DNA of 64,000 bases, from positions 1,649,434 through 1,713,433 of the forward strand of contig ML680053.1 in the NCBI GenBank assembly GCA_007922225.1. Reading direction: 5' to 3'. Shown piece after piece: positions 1 through 12,145 of this stretch. The notes beneath the pieces were generated by a model that ran no database searches, was not told the DNA's origin, and was given only the letters and a program-made list of their open reading frames with translations. The DNA is from Emydura subglobosa. Its lineage: Eukaryota; Chordata; Testudines; Chelidae. The position numbers were made by a program, and so were the translations under genes. How positions within the stretch are numbered: position 1 is the first letter of the stretch; each line of letters starts with the position of its first letter.

Positions 1-1392
1 CTCCATGCAAGCTAATTTTTTAAGAACGAAGTGCTAGTGAATATTTGAATAACTGTGAGCAATTCTGCAAATCTTTCCTCACATGGGTAATGAGTAAATC
101 TTACAGGATTGGATTCTGCAGTTCTATCTCTCTGAATTTTGATCAGACTCATTCTTGACTTTTTTAAATGAATGATTGAACAACATGGCAGAAGTGTATT
201 ATTGATTGATTTTTTCGTAAGTGTTGTGAAACGCTTCTCTCAACAACACATCTTCTCGTGTAGCACATGAATTGATATATACCCTAAAGCTCTACATTGG
301 GATCCATGTATCAGTATTTTGAACTATAAAGCGATATGCACCAAGGATTTTATTATCTCTGCCACTTGGTGTGGATCCAGGTTGAACACTTGCTCACTTC
401 AGAGTATTTCAGTGCATTTTAAAGCAAAGGAAAAAAATAATTTTCTGTTTATTTTTTGCGGGGGGGGAGGAAGGCAGGGGTTAATTTAGTGCTGGTGAAA
501 GGTGCTAGATCGACAGCTTTGGAAACTGAGGCCCTTTCTGATGGAACAGGTGCAGTGTGGTGGCAGCACTGCAGCTTCTGCCAGTGTGCCTCAACTTTAA
601 CATGGGAAGGATCCACTCTTAAATACAGCATCCATTCTCCATTCAGTTATCTTCCTCTCAGGCTGCCAGCACAGAGACCATTAGTGCCAATTGTGGATGT
701 GGACACCTAACTTCTAGGATCCTGACTGAGATCATTAGCTCATTTCACATAGGCCACAGAGCAGCCATCAGATGGAAACAAGCAGGCTTTACAAAATTCA
801 GACACTGGTACAATAGGGAAGGAAGACAAAGGAAACTGATGTCATTCAATGGCATCAACTCAAATTTGAAAGAAAATGGTGCAAGGGAGGACCACAGGCC
901 AATGAATATTTTTGTATGCCTCTTGTTTTGCTGATAACTAGCAGCAGAGACATAGCAAAAAATGAAAACATGACAGAACTGCTTTTTTTCCAGCCAATGT
1001 CTGCAAAAGATTTTCTAAATCAGAGGGCAACAGTGAATTATAAACCAGGAGATTAGCATTTGTGTCAAACACAATCCTACAGAAGAAGATTACAAGTTCT
1101 GGGTCAGATGATGGGTGGAGTTAGAAAGCATAGATACAGAATGAGTGCTCGTAAACTAATGGTGGTTAAAGGAAAAAGAGACAGGGTGGAGAAACATAAA
1201 AATGCTGATAAGTGGGCCAACCTGGTGGTCTAGCATTATTCCTCTGCATTGGGATGTGGCAGATGTTTTGATTCACAGTCCTGATTTTTCTCTCTCCAAT
1301 AACATAATCAGGTTGTTTTAAATATTTGAACACTGATTCATTTTTCTCTTTCCTGTTCCTGGAAATAAAATTTAAGTAAGACATGAGAGGAT
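1..1392. other. Intronic DNA, no gene seen
   Basis: AT-rich unique-looking sequence. Short open frames at 456-710 and 1166-1456 show no protein family, codon bias or splice context. I see no confident repeat in it. Confidence 0.5.
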
Positions 1393-1915
1393 GTCCCACT
1401 CTAACTGGCACTGGTGAGGCATTAGCTGGAGTACTGTGTCCAGTTCTGGGGACCACATTTTAAGGAAAAACACGACAAATTGGAAAGTCCTGAAGAGAGC
1501 ATTAAAGATGACGAAAGGTTTAGAAAACCTGGTCTCTGAGGAGACGTTGAAAAAACTAGGCATGTTTAATCTTTAGAAAAGAAGATGGAGAAAGGACCTC
1601 ATACGTCTTCAAGTATGTTTAGGACTTTTATAAAGTGGTGATAAATTGTCCTCCATGTCCACTGATGGTAGAGCAAGATGTAATGGACTTAATCTACGGC
1701 AAGGGAGATTTAGGTTAGATAGTAGGATAAACATTCTAACTATAGGAGTAGTGATGCACTGGAATAGACAGTCTCCAAGGGAGGGTGTGGAATTCCCATC
1801 ATTTGAGGTTTTTAAGAACAGATTGGATAAAGACCTGTCAGAGATGGTCCTGCCTCAGCAAAGGGATTAGATGAATTCTTGAGGTCCCTTCCTGCATGTC
1901 TGCGATTCTATAATA
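1393..1915 (+). mobile_element. CR1 LINE 3' fragment (old)
   Basis: The stretch reads like the C-terminal end of CR1 ORF2 in plus orientation: 'ctggtgaggcattagctgga' corresponds to the LVRxxLEY-type block. It runs through remnants of the HWNxLP block (1756-1800) to a CR1-like tail, 'gaggtcccttcctgcatg' followed by 'gattctata'. Stops and indels break the frame, so this is a decayed 5'-truncated copy. CR1 normally ends in short ATTCTATGATT-type repeats rather than poly(A), which fits here. Confidence 0.8.
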
Positions 1916-3467
1916 ATTCTGCATTCTTAATTTGATACTTGTTCATTCTAAAGACTAGTAATAAATGGCTTTCACCAGCAAAGTGTGATAAACAAAATGA
2001 AGCTATTGGTTGATGTTATTAAATACCATTTTTATTTTTTCTTCATTACTATTTTAATGCAGCCTGTGCATTGTTTTCATATGTAAGATGTAACACTATT
2101 TTCTGATATTTTTAAATGTTGGTATCTTGCTTTTCTTAATAGATAAAAACCCAATAAAATACAAACTTCAGCCATGCTTTTTGTATAATAACTAACATGA
2201 ACAAAGAGCTGATATGAGACCAATGAATTTCATTGGTAGCTTCATCCAAGAGGTGATAAGGACCTTACCTCGCTCATGCAGTTCTATAGACTAAAGTACT
2301 TGCAGTTTTGTATGCAGCCAGCATAGTGTCATGCTAGCTTGGGAAAACCTGCTCTCCCTCTACAAAACAGTTAAAAGCTGAAGGCACCCATCCAGTTAAT
2401 TGCTAGCCTGTGGCAAACAGATTGCCTTAGGGTGAAATTAAAGTGCCACTCTTAGAAAGCTTTCTAGTTACCTTTATATAGCCTTCAGCCACATTAAAAG
2501 GAAAAGCTTGTCTCTAGGTTGTTTGAAATCTGAATAAAGGCAATAATGCTTCATTATGGATATGATATATCACTGAGTGTTGTTTATCCCTAACATACAT
2601 GCAACATGCTATTTAAACATGTTATATATTTAAATCTCTTCATTTACATTATCTAAATAGAAAAATAAATATTGGGTTCTGTTTTAATGTATGTGGAGAA
2701 ATCAATATTTCCTAGGCAGAAGGGGAAGAGAATCTTTGGGAAGTTTTGCTTGTGAGGTAAAGAAATAGAAGTTAAAACATTAGGTCTTTTTTAAAAAGTG
2801 TATTTTGATATGAGAATCATATTTTCTTTAGTAAATAACACTGTTTAAACTGACAATGCTGGAAGGAGCATCTGTTCTGAAGATCTAGATGGAGCTATTT
2901 CATTGCTTTTTGGAACATTGGACTGAACTCATCCCTGGTAGAAGCAGGTGAACTTCTTTAGATGCATTAGGAGCTGCACCTACAGAGCGGCGAGTTAGAT
3001 GTTGAAGTGATTGGTAGATAGACACATTTCTTCCTTTAGTATTCTGTATTTATTCCATTTTAAATTCTACAAGGTCAGCTTTTGCTTAGCTCTAGTATTT
3101 AGGAATATAAATACCGAATTGATGCTTTTCCTCTATCTATAGTGCATATTTTCCAAAATTTATGGGGCTTGATTTTCCAGTGTCGGTCTTGCATGACATT
3201 CTTACTTCATCATGTGATGATATGAGTATTCTTACTACCAGCCATTTCAATTATGGATGGCTGTAATATGTAGTAGAGTTATTCTGCATAGGAGTACCAA
3301 AACCTCTTTTTTAAAACTTGCATTCAGTATTCTTTGGGCATATTTGGCTTTGAAGTTTGTTGCCTTCTATGCTGAGGGTAAAGATAGTCCACAGATTAAA
3401 CTTCTCTGCCTCACTTGTGCAATGGGGTTAATACTACTTCCCGACCTTACATGGGTGTTAGGAACCT
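1916..3467. other. Intronic DNA, no gene seen
   Basis: AT-rich sequence without recognisable repeat or coding structure. The 70-residue open frame at 3257-3469 matches nothing I know. Confidence 0.45.
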
Positions 3468-3560
3468 AGGAATTGCCATGCTGGATTATTGGTCTGTCTA
3501 GTCCAATATCCTGTCTCTGTCTTTACCTCACAAGCAGCCACAGCCTGACTTGGGATATCT
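3468..3560 (-). mobile_element. Short CR1-like LINE 3' fragment
   Basis: The segment 'ggaattgccatgctggat' through 'ccaatatcctgtctctg' resembles the reversed 3' end of the CR1-like family also seen at 21826 ('accacactgggtcagacc ... cagtatcctgttttctg'). Only about 90 bases are recognisable. Confidence 0.55.
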
Positions 3561-5057
3561 GCCCTTCTTTGCTTGGCTCATAAGAGGTGAGAGCTTTCAG
3601 TTCACCTCGTTGCTTGGAGGTTATTTTGTTTTTTTGTTTTTACACCCAATAGTTTTGACAGAAAGCTTGCAAAACCGATATATCTGAACCAGGCCAAGTG
3701 ATGAAATTCCATTTGCTTTGCTTTGGTAAATTGCTTGATTATTTTTAAATAGATACTGCAACAACAACATTGTGGTCATATCTCACTGACATCTAAAAGT
3801 AATACTCTGTTGGCAGTAATGAAAGCAAGCTCTCAGTCTTTTAAAACATAAAATTATTACTAAGGCACAACATTGAATTAGTTGATCTTGCTGCTAGGTG
3901 GATACCTGTAAAATTTGTTGGTTTGATAAGTAGTTTTACATAGTGTGTATGTGTACATATTTATATATGAATATAGAATATTATGGACGTGCCGGTTGTG
4001 GCACTGTAGTTAAGCCTGAGTTGATTTTTGCATGTAAATCAGGTATTCAATTTCTGTTATGTAAGAAGGAGAGAGCATATTCTCCCCCAAATTTATATAG
4101 AACTTACTCCTTGAGTATGGAATGAATTTTCTGAGAATTTAGAATAAATCTGGTAATTTTTAGAGTCCTTTAAAAAAATGTGGAACCGTGTCCCAGTAAT
4201 CTCAACTCAGGCATTGTATGTTTACACAAAAATTGTCAGAGGAGAATCCTGAATAGATCTGTTGCAGCAAATAGTTGTTTTCATTTTTGTTTTTGTTTTT
4301 TTTAAATAGCTATTCAGGCTAATGGTAATTGTTTCCATTATTCTTCATAACAAAAGTTAAACCTTCATCAGAGGCTGAAGAATAATGGCCTACTTCAGAG
4401 AAACTCACATCTCTCAAAATGACTGTCAGCTCCTATTGTCCTTAATGGGTCTGAGGCCACAAGTTGCCTTTAGCAAAGATAGCCACTGCCTCTATTCATC
4501 AGCTTCTTATGGTGGTCCTCTCTTCCTGAAACTGAGGTGGGAAATGTGTATTTGAAAATCAGTTTAATTTTGGCCCACCTCCACCAAACTGCATTCATCA
4601 TAATTTGTATTGCATGACATCACAACAGGGCAGTGTTAAGGCTGTATTCGTGTCTTAATTGTACATTTCTTTACTGTGACACTGAATTTCTTGAGTTTGT
4701 AATGCTTGATTTTTGGGATAATTACAATATCCTGGTAATTTTTTTTTTTTACCTTTAAGTTACTGATATGTATCCTCAACCGCAACTCACTTGCTGTGAA
4801 ACTGTTTATTGTAGAAATAGAACTGTTTATTATAAGGATAGAATTGTTTATTATAAAATAAAGGGTTTATTGGTTAAGCAAACCCCTAGAATCATCACTG
4901 TCTCGCTTAACCCCCTGTATCCCAAACCGAACCTATCAGAGAGTTTTTCTCTCCGTTTCCACAGTGCAAATCAGGTATTGTATTTGCCTAAAGCATACTG
5001 GGCCCTTTACAGAATACACAAATGACAGTCTTTGCCTGAAGATCTGACCATCTCAAG
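3561..5057. other. Intronic DNA with one minisatellite
   Basis: No gene seen. The stretch contains a T run at about 4740-4750 and the 21-base tandem repeat annotated separately. Confidence 0.45.
4801..4872. repeat. 21-bp tandem repeat, about 3.5 copies
   Basis: Units starting at 4801, 4822 and 4843 share the core 'ctgtttatt' and the pattern tgtttattrtaraaatag. A partial fourth unit begins near 4864. The spacing is exactly 21 bases. The three units carry an open frame in one direction, but this follows from the repeat and is not evidence of coding. Confidence 0.75.
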
Positions 5058-5166
5058 CCCTGATTCTGCAAACACTTTGCATGTGTTTAGCTTTAGGCTC
5101 ATGACTTGTCCCACTGATAACAGTAGGACTTAAAATTATGAGCATGTTAAGTGATTGCAGGATTGG
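5058..5166. repeat. Palindromic interspersed repeat (MITE-like)
   Basis: The left part contains 'ctgattctgcaaacact' followed by 'gtttagctttaggctcatga'. The right part contains 'atgagcatgttaagtgattg' then 'caggatt', an imperfect inverse of the left, with 'cccactgataacagtaggac' in the centre. Related palindromes occur at 6236-6345 and 16482-16592, so this is a family. Its class is not certain. Confidence 0.55.
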
Positions 5167-6088
5167 TTACTAAGAAGAGGCAAATCATAAATGGCAACAG
5201 ACAGTATATAGTTATACACTTATTTGGATATGCAAATACTTGAATTGGTGTTTGCATAACTGCTGAAAGGTAAAATTTGGTGCATATGTGATGGAGCCAC
5301 AGGTGATGTCCATTAATGCATTAACATACCTCCAAATTCAAAGTTTTTCATTTACACTTATTTCATTATGCTGCTTAGAGCGAGCCACTAATGCTAAGAT
5401 GTTATTTTGCAAAATGTCATTAGCTTTAAAGATTACACATTTTGGCTTTAATTAAACTTTTCCCTTTATAGGTATACTGGTATAGAAATATAAAATTCAG
5501 AACGCTCATGCAAGGCATAATTTAAAAGATTTTGTAGACGCAGTCTGAACTGTGATGGCAGCACCTGTGAAAAATTTGGGGTAAACTTGACTGGATGGTA
5601 TTTTAAAAAACCCTCAGAACCATTTAATTTTGTAAAATTGGTTTCTGGCAATAGGGATTAATGTGAAATTAAGCCATTGTGTAATAAATTAAAGCTTTTA
5701 TAATTTTTCATCAATGTGGAGTCATAACATCAAAGAGACTTTGGAGGGAAAATAAGATTTTTATCACTGCTAAATTGAAAGTCATTGTAGCTTTCTGTAT
5801 GGAGGCTGTGGCATTGTTCAAACCTAAGCAAAAGTGAATGACAGATTTGTGAATTTAACTAATACACCCTTCTTTTGATGCCTTCTTGAATGTTAATGTC
5901 ACTTAATATCCTTTGACAATTGAGCTTTTTTTAAAATAAACATTGCTTTTAAGAAAAAAAGTGTCTTTGTTATAGTTTATGTGAAAATATCATTCAACAC
6001 AGAGCATCAGGAGAGAATTTCATCTTATGTTGATGGGGTTCATATGGATATTACATTGTCATGAGCATTTTAAACTGAATAGCAGTTA
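5167..6088. other. Intronic DNA, no gene seen
   Basis: AT-rich, no recognisable coding or repeat structure. Confidence 0.45.
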
Positions 6089-6210
6089 GGGTGACCAGAT
6101 AGCAAATGTGAAAAATTGGGACGGGGTGCGTGGGTAATAGGATATAGGGTAATAAGAAAAAACCCTGAATATCGGGACTGTCTCTAAAAAATCGGGACAT
6201 CTGGTCACTC
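6089..6210. mobile_element. Mariner/Tc1-like MITE, 122 bp, TA-flanked
   Basis: The left end 'gggtgaccagat' and the right end 'atctggtcactc' form terminal inverted repeats, with one mismatch in the outer bases. A TA dinucleotide lies immediately outside each end (6087-6088 and 6211-6212). The inner part repeats 'atcgggac' motifs. TA target duplication plus short inverted repeats and no coding capacity fit a non-autonomous Tc1/mariner-type element. A different superfamily is possible because only the ends are informative. Confidence 0.75.
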
Positions 6211-6235
6211 TAAGAGCAGTGTAACTATTTCCCTA

Positions 6236-6345
6236 AATCCTAAACCTGCAAACACATACCTATATGCTTAGATTTACACACAAGGGTTATCAGTTCATTG
6301 AAGTCAATAGGCCTTCTCGTGTACAGTTAAATATATGCTTAAGAG
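6236..6345. repeat. Palindromic interspersed repeat, degraded
   Basis: Contains 'cctgcaaacacatacc', the central 'ttgaagtcaatagg', and a right side ending 'tatatgcttaagag'. It is the same family as 5058-5166 but more diverged. Confidence 0.5.
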
Positions 6346-7114
6346 TTTTCTAATGGTACCCAAAGTGCTGATTTCCTTTTAATAAAGGGGTTTCTCTATT
6401 TTTCCGGGGTCTGAACCACATCTTTGAGAGACTATTTAGCTGTCATAAGTGCATTGTCATTTTTGGAAAAAAATGAGTCATACTGGCTATTTCTGGTTTT
6501 CATTCATCTCTCTGCCTACCCCTTCTTTGCTCTCTTTCTCTCAGCTGGAAATGAGGGGAGCCAGTACCATGTGACCTGCCAGATTTTCATGCTCTCCTAG
6601 TGGTCCACAGCCCACAGTTCTGAGAACTACTGCTTTAAATGTGTTATATTTGAGTGTATTTAAACTGCAGTGTGTCTGAATTGCTTAAAACTTTCATATT
6701 TTATTTTTCTTTCCATCTATGGAGTAAAGAGGGGCCAGGCAAGCTTCCCAGTCCAATAATAAGTAGATGATAGCAACATGGAAGGGGAAAAGGAGAGTGG
6801 AGTTACATGGTGATATAAATGATGGTCTGGTTTATTAACTAAATAAAATGTGTTAAGACACATGCACTGCTCAGATTGAAATTTTCGGCATAGAAAGTTC
6901 ACTTTTGGTGGAATTTTCTGTCCAGAAAATTGAAAGAAGTTTTGTTTCATGTTGTGTCAGACTTATCATATAAAACAAAACAGCAAAAAGTCCTTGTAAC
7001 TTTTTGGATGATTTGGACATATAATCTATGAGCAACTACTTGATCAAATTACTGCAGCCCATGTCTCCATTTCCCTCAGTTATTTGTTCATGCCTCTCAT
7101 TGTGTCATTTATGA
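6346..7114. other. Intronic DNA with a possible hAT end
   Basis: No gene. At about 6600-6632 the sequence 'gttctgagaactactg' looks like the right terminal repeat of an old hAT element, but I could not find a matching left end. Confidence 0.35.
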
Positions 7115-7218
7115 AGTTAGACTGTACTCTCTGTGAGGCAGGGTCCATACCTCTTCTTTTTGCTCTGTGAACACCTAAAACACTTCTGAGTTTTGTATAG
7201 TACAAATAATAAATGTAA
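7115..7218 (+). repeat. L2-like LINE 3' tail
   Basis: The order 'agactgtactctctgtgagg', 'cagggtccata', then a (A)TAAATG-type end fits the 3' terminus of an L2 LINE. Only the tail is present. Confidence 0.5.
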
Positions 7219-7231
7219 TAATAGAGAGCAG

Positions 7232-7412
7232 CAAGGGCTGAGCAGAGGAATAGAAGTCTAATATTGGCCCTGGTGCTGAACTATCATTGGCTTTGAGTAT
7301 GTCACCTAACCTATATGCTTCACATTTTCCCCATCTGTACAATGAGATTGTTGTGGTGATTGATTATTTAATATAAAGTGCTTTGAAGATGAAAAGCACC
7401 AATGTTTAGTTT
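7232..7412 (+). repeat. MIR-type SINE fragment
   Basis: The body reads as the MIR core and 3' half: 'gtcacctaacctatatgctt', 'cccatctgtacaatgag', and the 3' part 'aaagtgctttgaaga'. Old and AT-drifted. Confidence 0.7.
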
Positions 7413-7520
7413 TTATTAGTAATAGTTATCACTTTTCCCATTGAATATGATTGGGAACATTTTTATAGCTGACTATTGAAATTTGACAATGAGATATCTG
7501 AAGTGTTCCAGAGAGTCTCT

Positions 7521-7797
7521 GGGCAGGTCTACACTGAAATTCTGCTGTGGCACAGCTGTGCTGCTGTAGCGCTTCAGTGAAGACGCTACTACACTGACGA
7601 GAGACCTTCTCCTGTTGGCATAGTTAACCCAGCTCTGTGAGAGGTGGTAGCTATGTGGACAGGAAAAGTCCTCCCGTTGACATAACACTGTCTACACCAG
7701 AGGTTAGGTCAGCATAACGGCATCTCTTGGGTATGGATTTTTCATGCTCCTGAGCGACAGAGTTATACCGATGTAAGTTCATAGTGTAGACCTGGCC
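7521..7797. mobile_element. PIF/Harbinger MITE, copy A
   Basis: The terminal inverted repeats are 'gggcaggtctacact' (7521-7535) and 'agtgtagacctggcc' (7783-7797). The flanking triplets are tct and tca, a decayed 3-bp duplication. The family is the same as 7894-8166, 36078-36330 and 48319-48543; the last two carry exact TCA and TTA duplications, which point to PIF/Harbinger. There is no coding capacity. Confidence 0.75.
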
Positions 7798-7893
7798 TCA
7801 GAAAATAATACACAGTACAACTAGCAGAATACTTTCCTGCTTTTTTACAGTTCAGGGATGAGAATAACATTATTGTTCCAAGTTAGATATTGA

Positions 7894-8166
7894 GGCCACT
7901 TCTACACTATAAACGTACATTGGTATAACTATGTTGCTCAGGGGTGTGAAAAATCTACACACCTCAGTGATGCAGTTATACCAACCTAACCCCCACTGTA
8001 GACAGCGCTATGTCTACGGGAAAGCTTCTCTCATCAACTTAGCTACCATCTCTCTCAGAGGTGGATTAACTATGCTGATGGGAGAGCTTCTCGTTAGTAG
8101 CATATTCACTGAAGTGCACCGGTGGTGCAACTGCATTGCTGTAGCCTTTTAAGTGTAGACCTGCCC
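7894..8166. mobile_element. PIF/Harbinger MITE, copy B, inverted to copy A
   Basis: Starts 'ggccacttctacact' and ends 'agtgtagacctgccc', with tga on the left and tta on the right. Its reverse complement aligns along the whole length with 7521-7797. The two lie 96 bases apart in opposite orientation. Confidence 0.75.
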
Positions 8167-9839
8167 TTAGAATCCAGAGGAATTTCCTCACCAAATTCTA
8201 ACAAAATTAAGTTGGATCAGATTCTGTTCTCAGCTAGTACTGTCACTTTAAATTCACCTTGCCAGACTGTATTTGTCTGTTCAGCTGAGATGAATGATTT
8301 TGTTTGACAAGTACTATGTCATCAGTGTGCTTTTCATTATTATGGCTGGGTTGTGTGTGTTCATTTATGCTTGAACTAGAAAATTTTCATGACGACATTG
8401 TAAGGCAGATTTAAGTTTCTCTTTGATTTGACTAATATGTTATTGTGTGGTAAGTAGTGAATGAAAAGATATTGGTAATTTTGCCAGAGAAAGCTTAGAA
8501 TGTCTGAAGCCATAACAACTGTCAAGAGCAGTTAAGGGAAGGCTGCCACCTGGCATGGTGGAGGCAAAATGAAGATTGAGAGAAGTGAAGAAGCTGCAGC
8601 TCAGACTATATTGGAGTTGAACTGTTGATGGACTGTGTGAAAGCAAAGGAAATTGAGGTTTTAATAGGCTGAAAGCTGAGAATACTAAATCTTGGGATAT
8701 GAGTGTGGCAAGAGAGCTGAGTACAGGAATGATTGGGAGAAATGTGCAAGGACTAGAAGTCTTCTTTAGAAGAGAAAAACAGAAGGGAGTTATCATCCAG
8801 ATGCTCACATACTGACAAATATTTCTGGTAAAACACGATGAGTCAGAACAATTAAGATAAAAATTCAAGATCATTGCTGATTTCCAGAGGATGTGGCTCT
8901 GTTGGAATAAAAAATTGGGACATTGGGTTCAGAGTGGAATAAAACAATAAAACAAGACAGAAAAGAGTCTCTAATAAAGAAAATGAGGATTGGAATATGC
9001 AATAGAAATAGTCTGAGAATTTAGTGGGTGTTAATTGGCATATGGGCTTCAGAATTAATGTATCCCTTTTAGCTTGTGGAATACTATGGAAATGAGGGAA
9101 CAATCAATCATTGGCAGTACACGTACTATAAGAAAGTATTTACTCTAGTGAACTTAACACATGATGAATCAAAATGGTGGATTCATATTTTGCCATTGGT
9201 CACAAGCAGTTTAATAGTATTTGACAACCATACAAGAGCCTTTGAATATATTGAGTATATTGAATATTTATAATAAAACTTGTAGCCACCTCACTGTCCA
9301 CTGAAAAACTTCCAATCTCCCCAACTGGGTGCTCATGATATGTAGATGTCAAAAATAGCTTTGGGTTTTCAAAGATGCCAGCTGGTGACCAGTGGGCAAA
9401 ATCCACATATCTTGTGTATTTGGGCAAACGAGTCTGATTATTCACCCAAGCGCAAATTTTCTTAGCAAAAACTTGTGAGCCAAAAATAACAAATTGACAC
9501 TGTGGAAGTAGACAGATACCACAATAAAAAGCACACTGTGCTTATGTTGGAGTGGCAAAGGATTGTAGTGGGAGTTCGAATCTGGTCCCAGGTTTCTAAT
9601 ATGGCAGATGCAAATCTTACCTGCTTAGCTACAAACTACCTGCCAGTGCAATTGTATCAAATGTATATGTTTTGCTGTGCTATGTGTAACCACTAGAGAA
9701 GACTTCTGTCCAGAGTCAGGGATAGAACCCATGATTCCTTATTCCCAGTACTCTTCTGCTTTCTTGCAAATAGTTGTGGAAGCCCAAAGCAAAGATGTGT
9801 GCCATTCCTTATAATGGCTAGTCTCTATAAAGCAGAGAA
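8167..9839. other. Intronic DNA, no gene seen
   Basis: No recognised repeat. The longest open frame, 144 codons on the minus strand (8440-8874), is serine- and leucine-rich without domain or splice context, and I treat it as chance. Confidence 0.45.
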
Positions 9840-10317
9840 GCCCAAACTGTGGGGTGTGCTCCTCCTCGGGAGGAAATGTCAGGGCCTGGGTCAGCCCTCA
9901 TGGGGGCAGGGAAGAAGCGCCATCCGGCCTCCCTCTATTCCCATCTCCACTCCAGCCCTGCCCCGGCTGCAGCACCAGCCTCGGCTCCTGGCTTCAGCCC
10001 CATTCCCTGGTCCTGGCCATGGCACGTGCCCAGGCCCTGCGGCTCTGGCCCCAGACCCCACAGATGCAGCTCTAGCCCCACTTCAGCCGCAGCTCGGGCC
10101 CTGACCATGACTTTGGCCCTGCTCCCAGCCCTGGCTACTGATTGCAGCTCCTGGGGGTGGTGGGGGGGCCCGGACGGTTATAATTTAGCAGATACTTTTA
10201 GTTTCAAGCACATGTTTTCAGTTGTCTTAGAACTACTGCAGATATGGTTTTTGTGAGTGTGAAAGTTGAGTAAAAATTGCCTTAAAAAAATCAACTATAG
10301 AAAAAGTTGAAAAACTG
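9840..10317. mobile_element. hAT-like non-autonomous element, GC-rich core
   Basis: The left end 'cccaaactgtggggtgtgct' resembles the hAT-type terminus that normally reads CAGTGGTTCCCAAACT. A right end 'agttgaaaaactgct' (10302-10316) could be its diverged partner. Between them 9860-10175 is a C-rich block that opens proline- and alanine-rich frames in several phases. I saw no exact target duplication, so the limits are approximate. Confidence 0.5.
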
Positions 10318-11544
10318 CTAATGTATTTTAAAATGTACATTCACTTCATGCTCTAATAACACAAATTATTGCAATGAGGAAAACGTGGTTTTGTTCGGTT
10401 TGAAGGGAATAGATGTTTGAGAAATAGTTGTTGTAAATGAATGAAAAGAGCATATTATGGATAGCTCTGGCATTCTCCCTACTGATTTTGACTGTGCACG
10501 GAGCATACTTATTCAGATGCATGCGCATTGAAATACAGGCAGAGTCAGTTGTGCGTTTATTTGAATATTTGATCACATGTGAGACACTGAACAAAATGCA
10601 GGTTTGTGCCCTGTTTCTTTATTGATACATCCCAGTGTTACATTTGCTTCCCCAACTATCAGATGCATTGATCTGATGGTTTTAAGTTTCTACCCTCCTC
10701 ATCCTTCAGGATCCTTAAAACATAATCCATTCTGACATTTGTCATTTTTCAGCAGGTATATTACTTCACACTTCCTATACCAAAGTGGCACTGTTCTACC
10801 CCTGGCCCTATTTCTCCTGTGTGTCTTCATCTCCAAGCTCTGTGTTTAGATAGGGTGCTTAAAGGTACTTAGTATTGCTGAGATCATATGACTCTGTTTT
10901 TAGTCAGTCAGATTTCCATGTGGCATATTTCCTGATAAATAAATGTCATCCAGTCTGAAAGCAGGTTATCAATCAATGTGCAATGATTTTTTTGTGGATG
11001 AAGTTCTGTTACATGTAAGCTATTCTCTTATTGGCTGAAGTACACAAGTCTGTGGTTTTTATTTGCCACTCCTAATTCAAATTAAACAATTGTCACTTTG
11101 TCCACTCTGTGTGATTGAAAGTGGTACAATTACATTCATCACTGGGCGCAACAGAAACGGGCGTAGCCATAGAATGGCATTTGGGGATAATTTACTTATC
11201 TTTTACATATTTATAATAAAATTGCATATGTTATATAACTATAGATTTAACTTTTCCCTCAAACCTTTATATCTCACTTGCCTTCTTAGGTTAGGTCAGG
11301 AATGGTCTCTTTCTAGATGCTGTATGAACACACCGTACCATTGGACCCCAATCTTGGTTGCATCCTCTACTGGACTATAAATGTTAAATAACAATAATTA
11401 CAGGGTCAAGGTCTTCCATTTTGTCTCAACAGTTATTTTTGAGCAGTCAAGAGCTTCTTTGTGTTTATGAAGTAGCAATTTAATTTTTAATCAGTATCAC
11501 AAAGACTTGTTCTCCTTGCGAATGTCAGAAAGTTTTACTAGATG
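10318..11544. other. Intronic DNA, no gene seen
   Basis: AT-rich without recognised repeats. The 105-codon open frame at 11063-11380 has no family resemblance. Confidence 0.45.
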
Positions 11545-11700
11545 AAATGTGTCTTGGTAGTTAGAGCAGGAGACTGGGGATGAGAATTCCCTTATTCTGC
11601 TACAAGATGGCTGTGTGACACTGAACCAGTCCATTTACCCTCTCTGTTCCTCGATCTTGTATTTAACGGACTTGCTTCTCAAGGGTGCTTGGATGAAAGG
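11545..11700 (+). repeat. MIR-type SINE fragment
   Basis: 'tagttagagcaggagactgg' and 'gagaattcc' are followed by 'tgtgacactgaaccagtcca' and 'taccctctctgttcctcgat'. This is the order of MIR core and tail in plus orientation. Confidence 0.75.
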
Positions 11701-11907
11701 TGCTATGTATTTGCAAGGTATTTGTGGCTTTTCCTTGCTAATGTTTCCTACACCAAGTCTTTGAAATTTAATATGTCAAGTGCTTTGCTGAAGTCCCTCG
11801 CTTTAAGGCAACCTGTGTGTTTCCAGTTGCTTAGCTTTCTTCTTAAGTATCCATATGCATTCCACATCTGCTTCTGATTTAGATTTCCCTTGAATAGACA
11901 GTGTTTC

Positions 11908-11921
11908 ATTACCCTAGCAAC
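11908..11921. promoter_or_regulatory. Possible RFX X-box-like site
   Basis: 'attaccctagcaac' matches the RFX X-box consensus GTTNCCATGGNAAC at about 11 of 14 positions. It sits in repeat-free intronic sequence (11700-11960). This is motif evidence only. Confidence 0.25.
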
Positions 11922-11964
11922 CATACTGCTGGTGCACATTGCACGTGTGGGATCTGATCAGTAT

Positions 11965-12145
11965 TGTCTCATTGCTTTCTTTCCTATCTCTGTCTATCTG
12001 TCTAGCCACCTGTTTTGTTCTTAAATGGTAAGCTGTTTGTGACAGGGATAGTCTTTGTTTTTTATATGATGCCTGACGCAATGGGGTCTTCGTCTTTGAT
12101 TGGAACTCCTAGGAGCTGTCACAAAACCAATAAATAAATACGTAC
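11965..12145 (+). repeat. L2-like LINE 3' tail
   Basis: Contains the tail block 'gatgcctgacgcaatggggt' then 'ggaactcctaggagctgt' and the end 'aataaataaa'. The same block recurs near 37490-37550 at the end of a longer copy ('gcgcctagcacaa ... gggctccgaggtgctg'). Confidence 0.6.

Noticed and set aside
8440..8874. 144-codon open frame on the minus strand
   Set aside because: Serine- and leucine-rich, no domain, no splice or promoter context; likely chance in purine-rich sequence.
9849..10256. Overlapping 73-135 codon proline- and alanine-rich frames
   Set aside because: They overlap in different phases over a C-rich transposon core, so they reflect composition.
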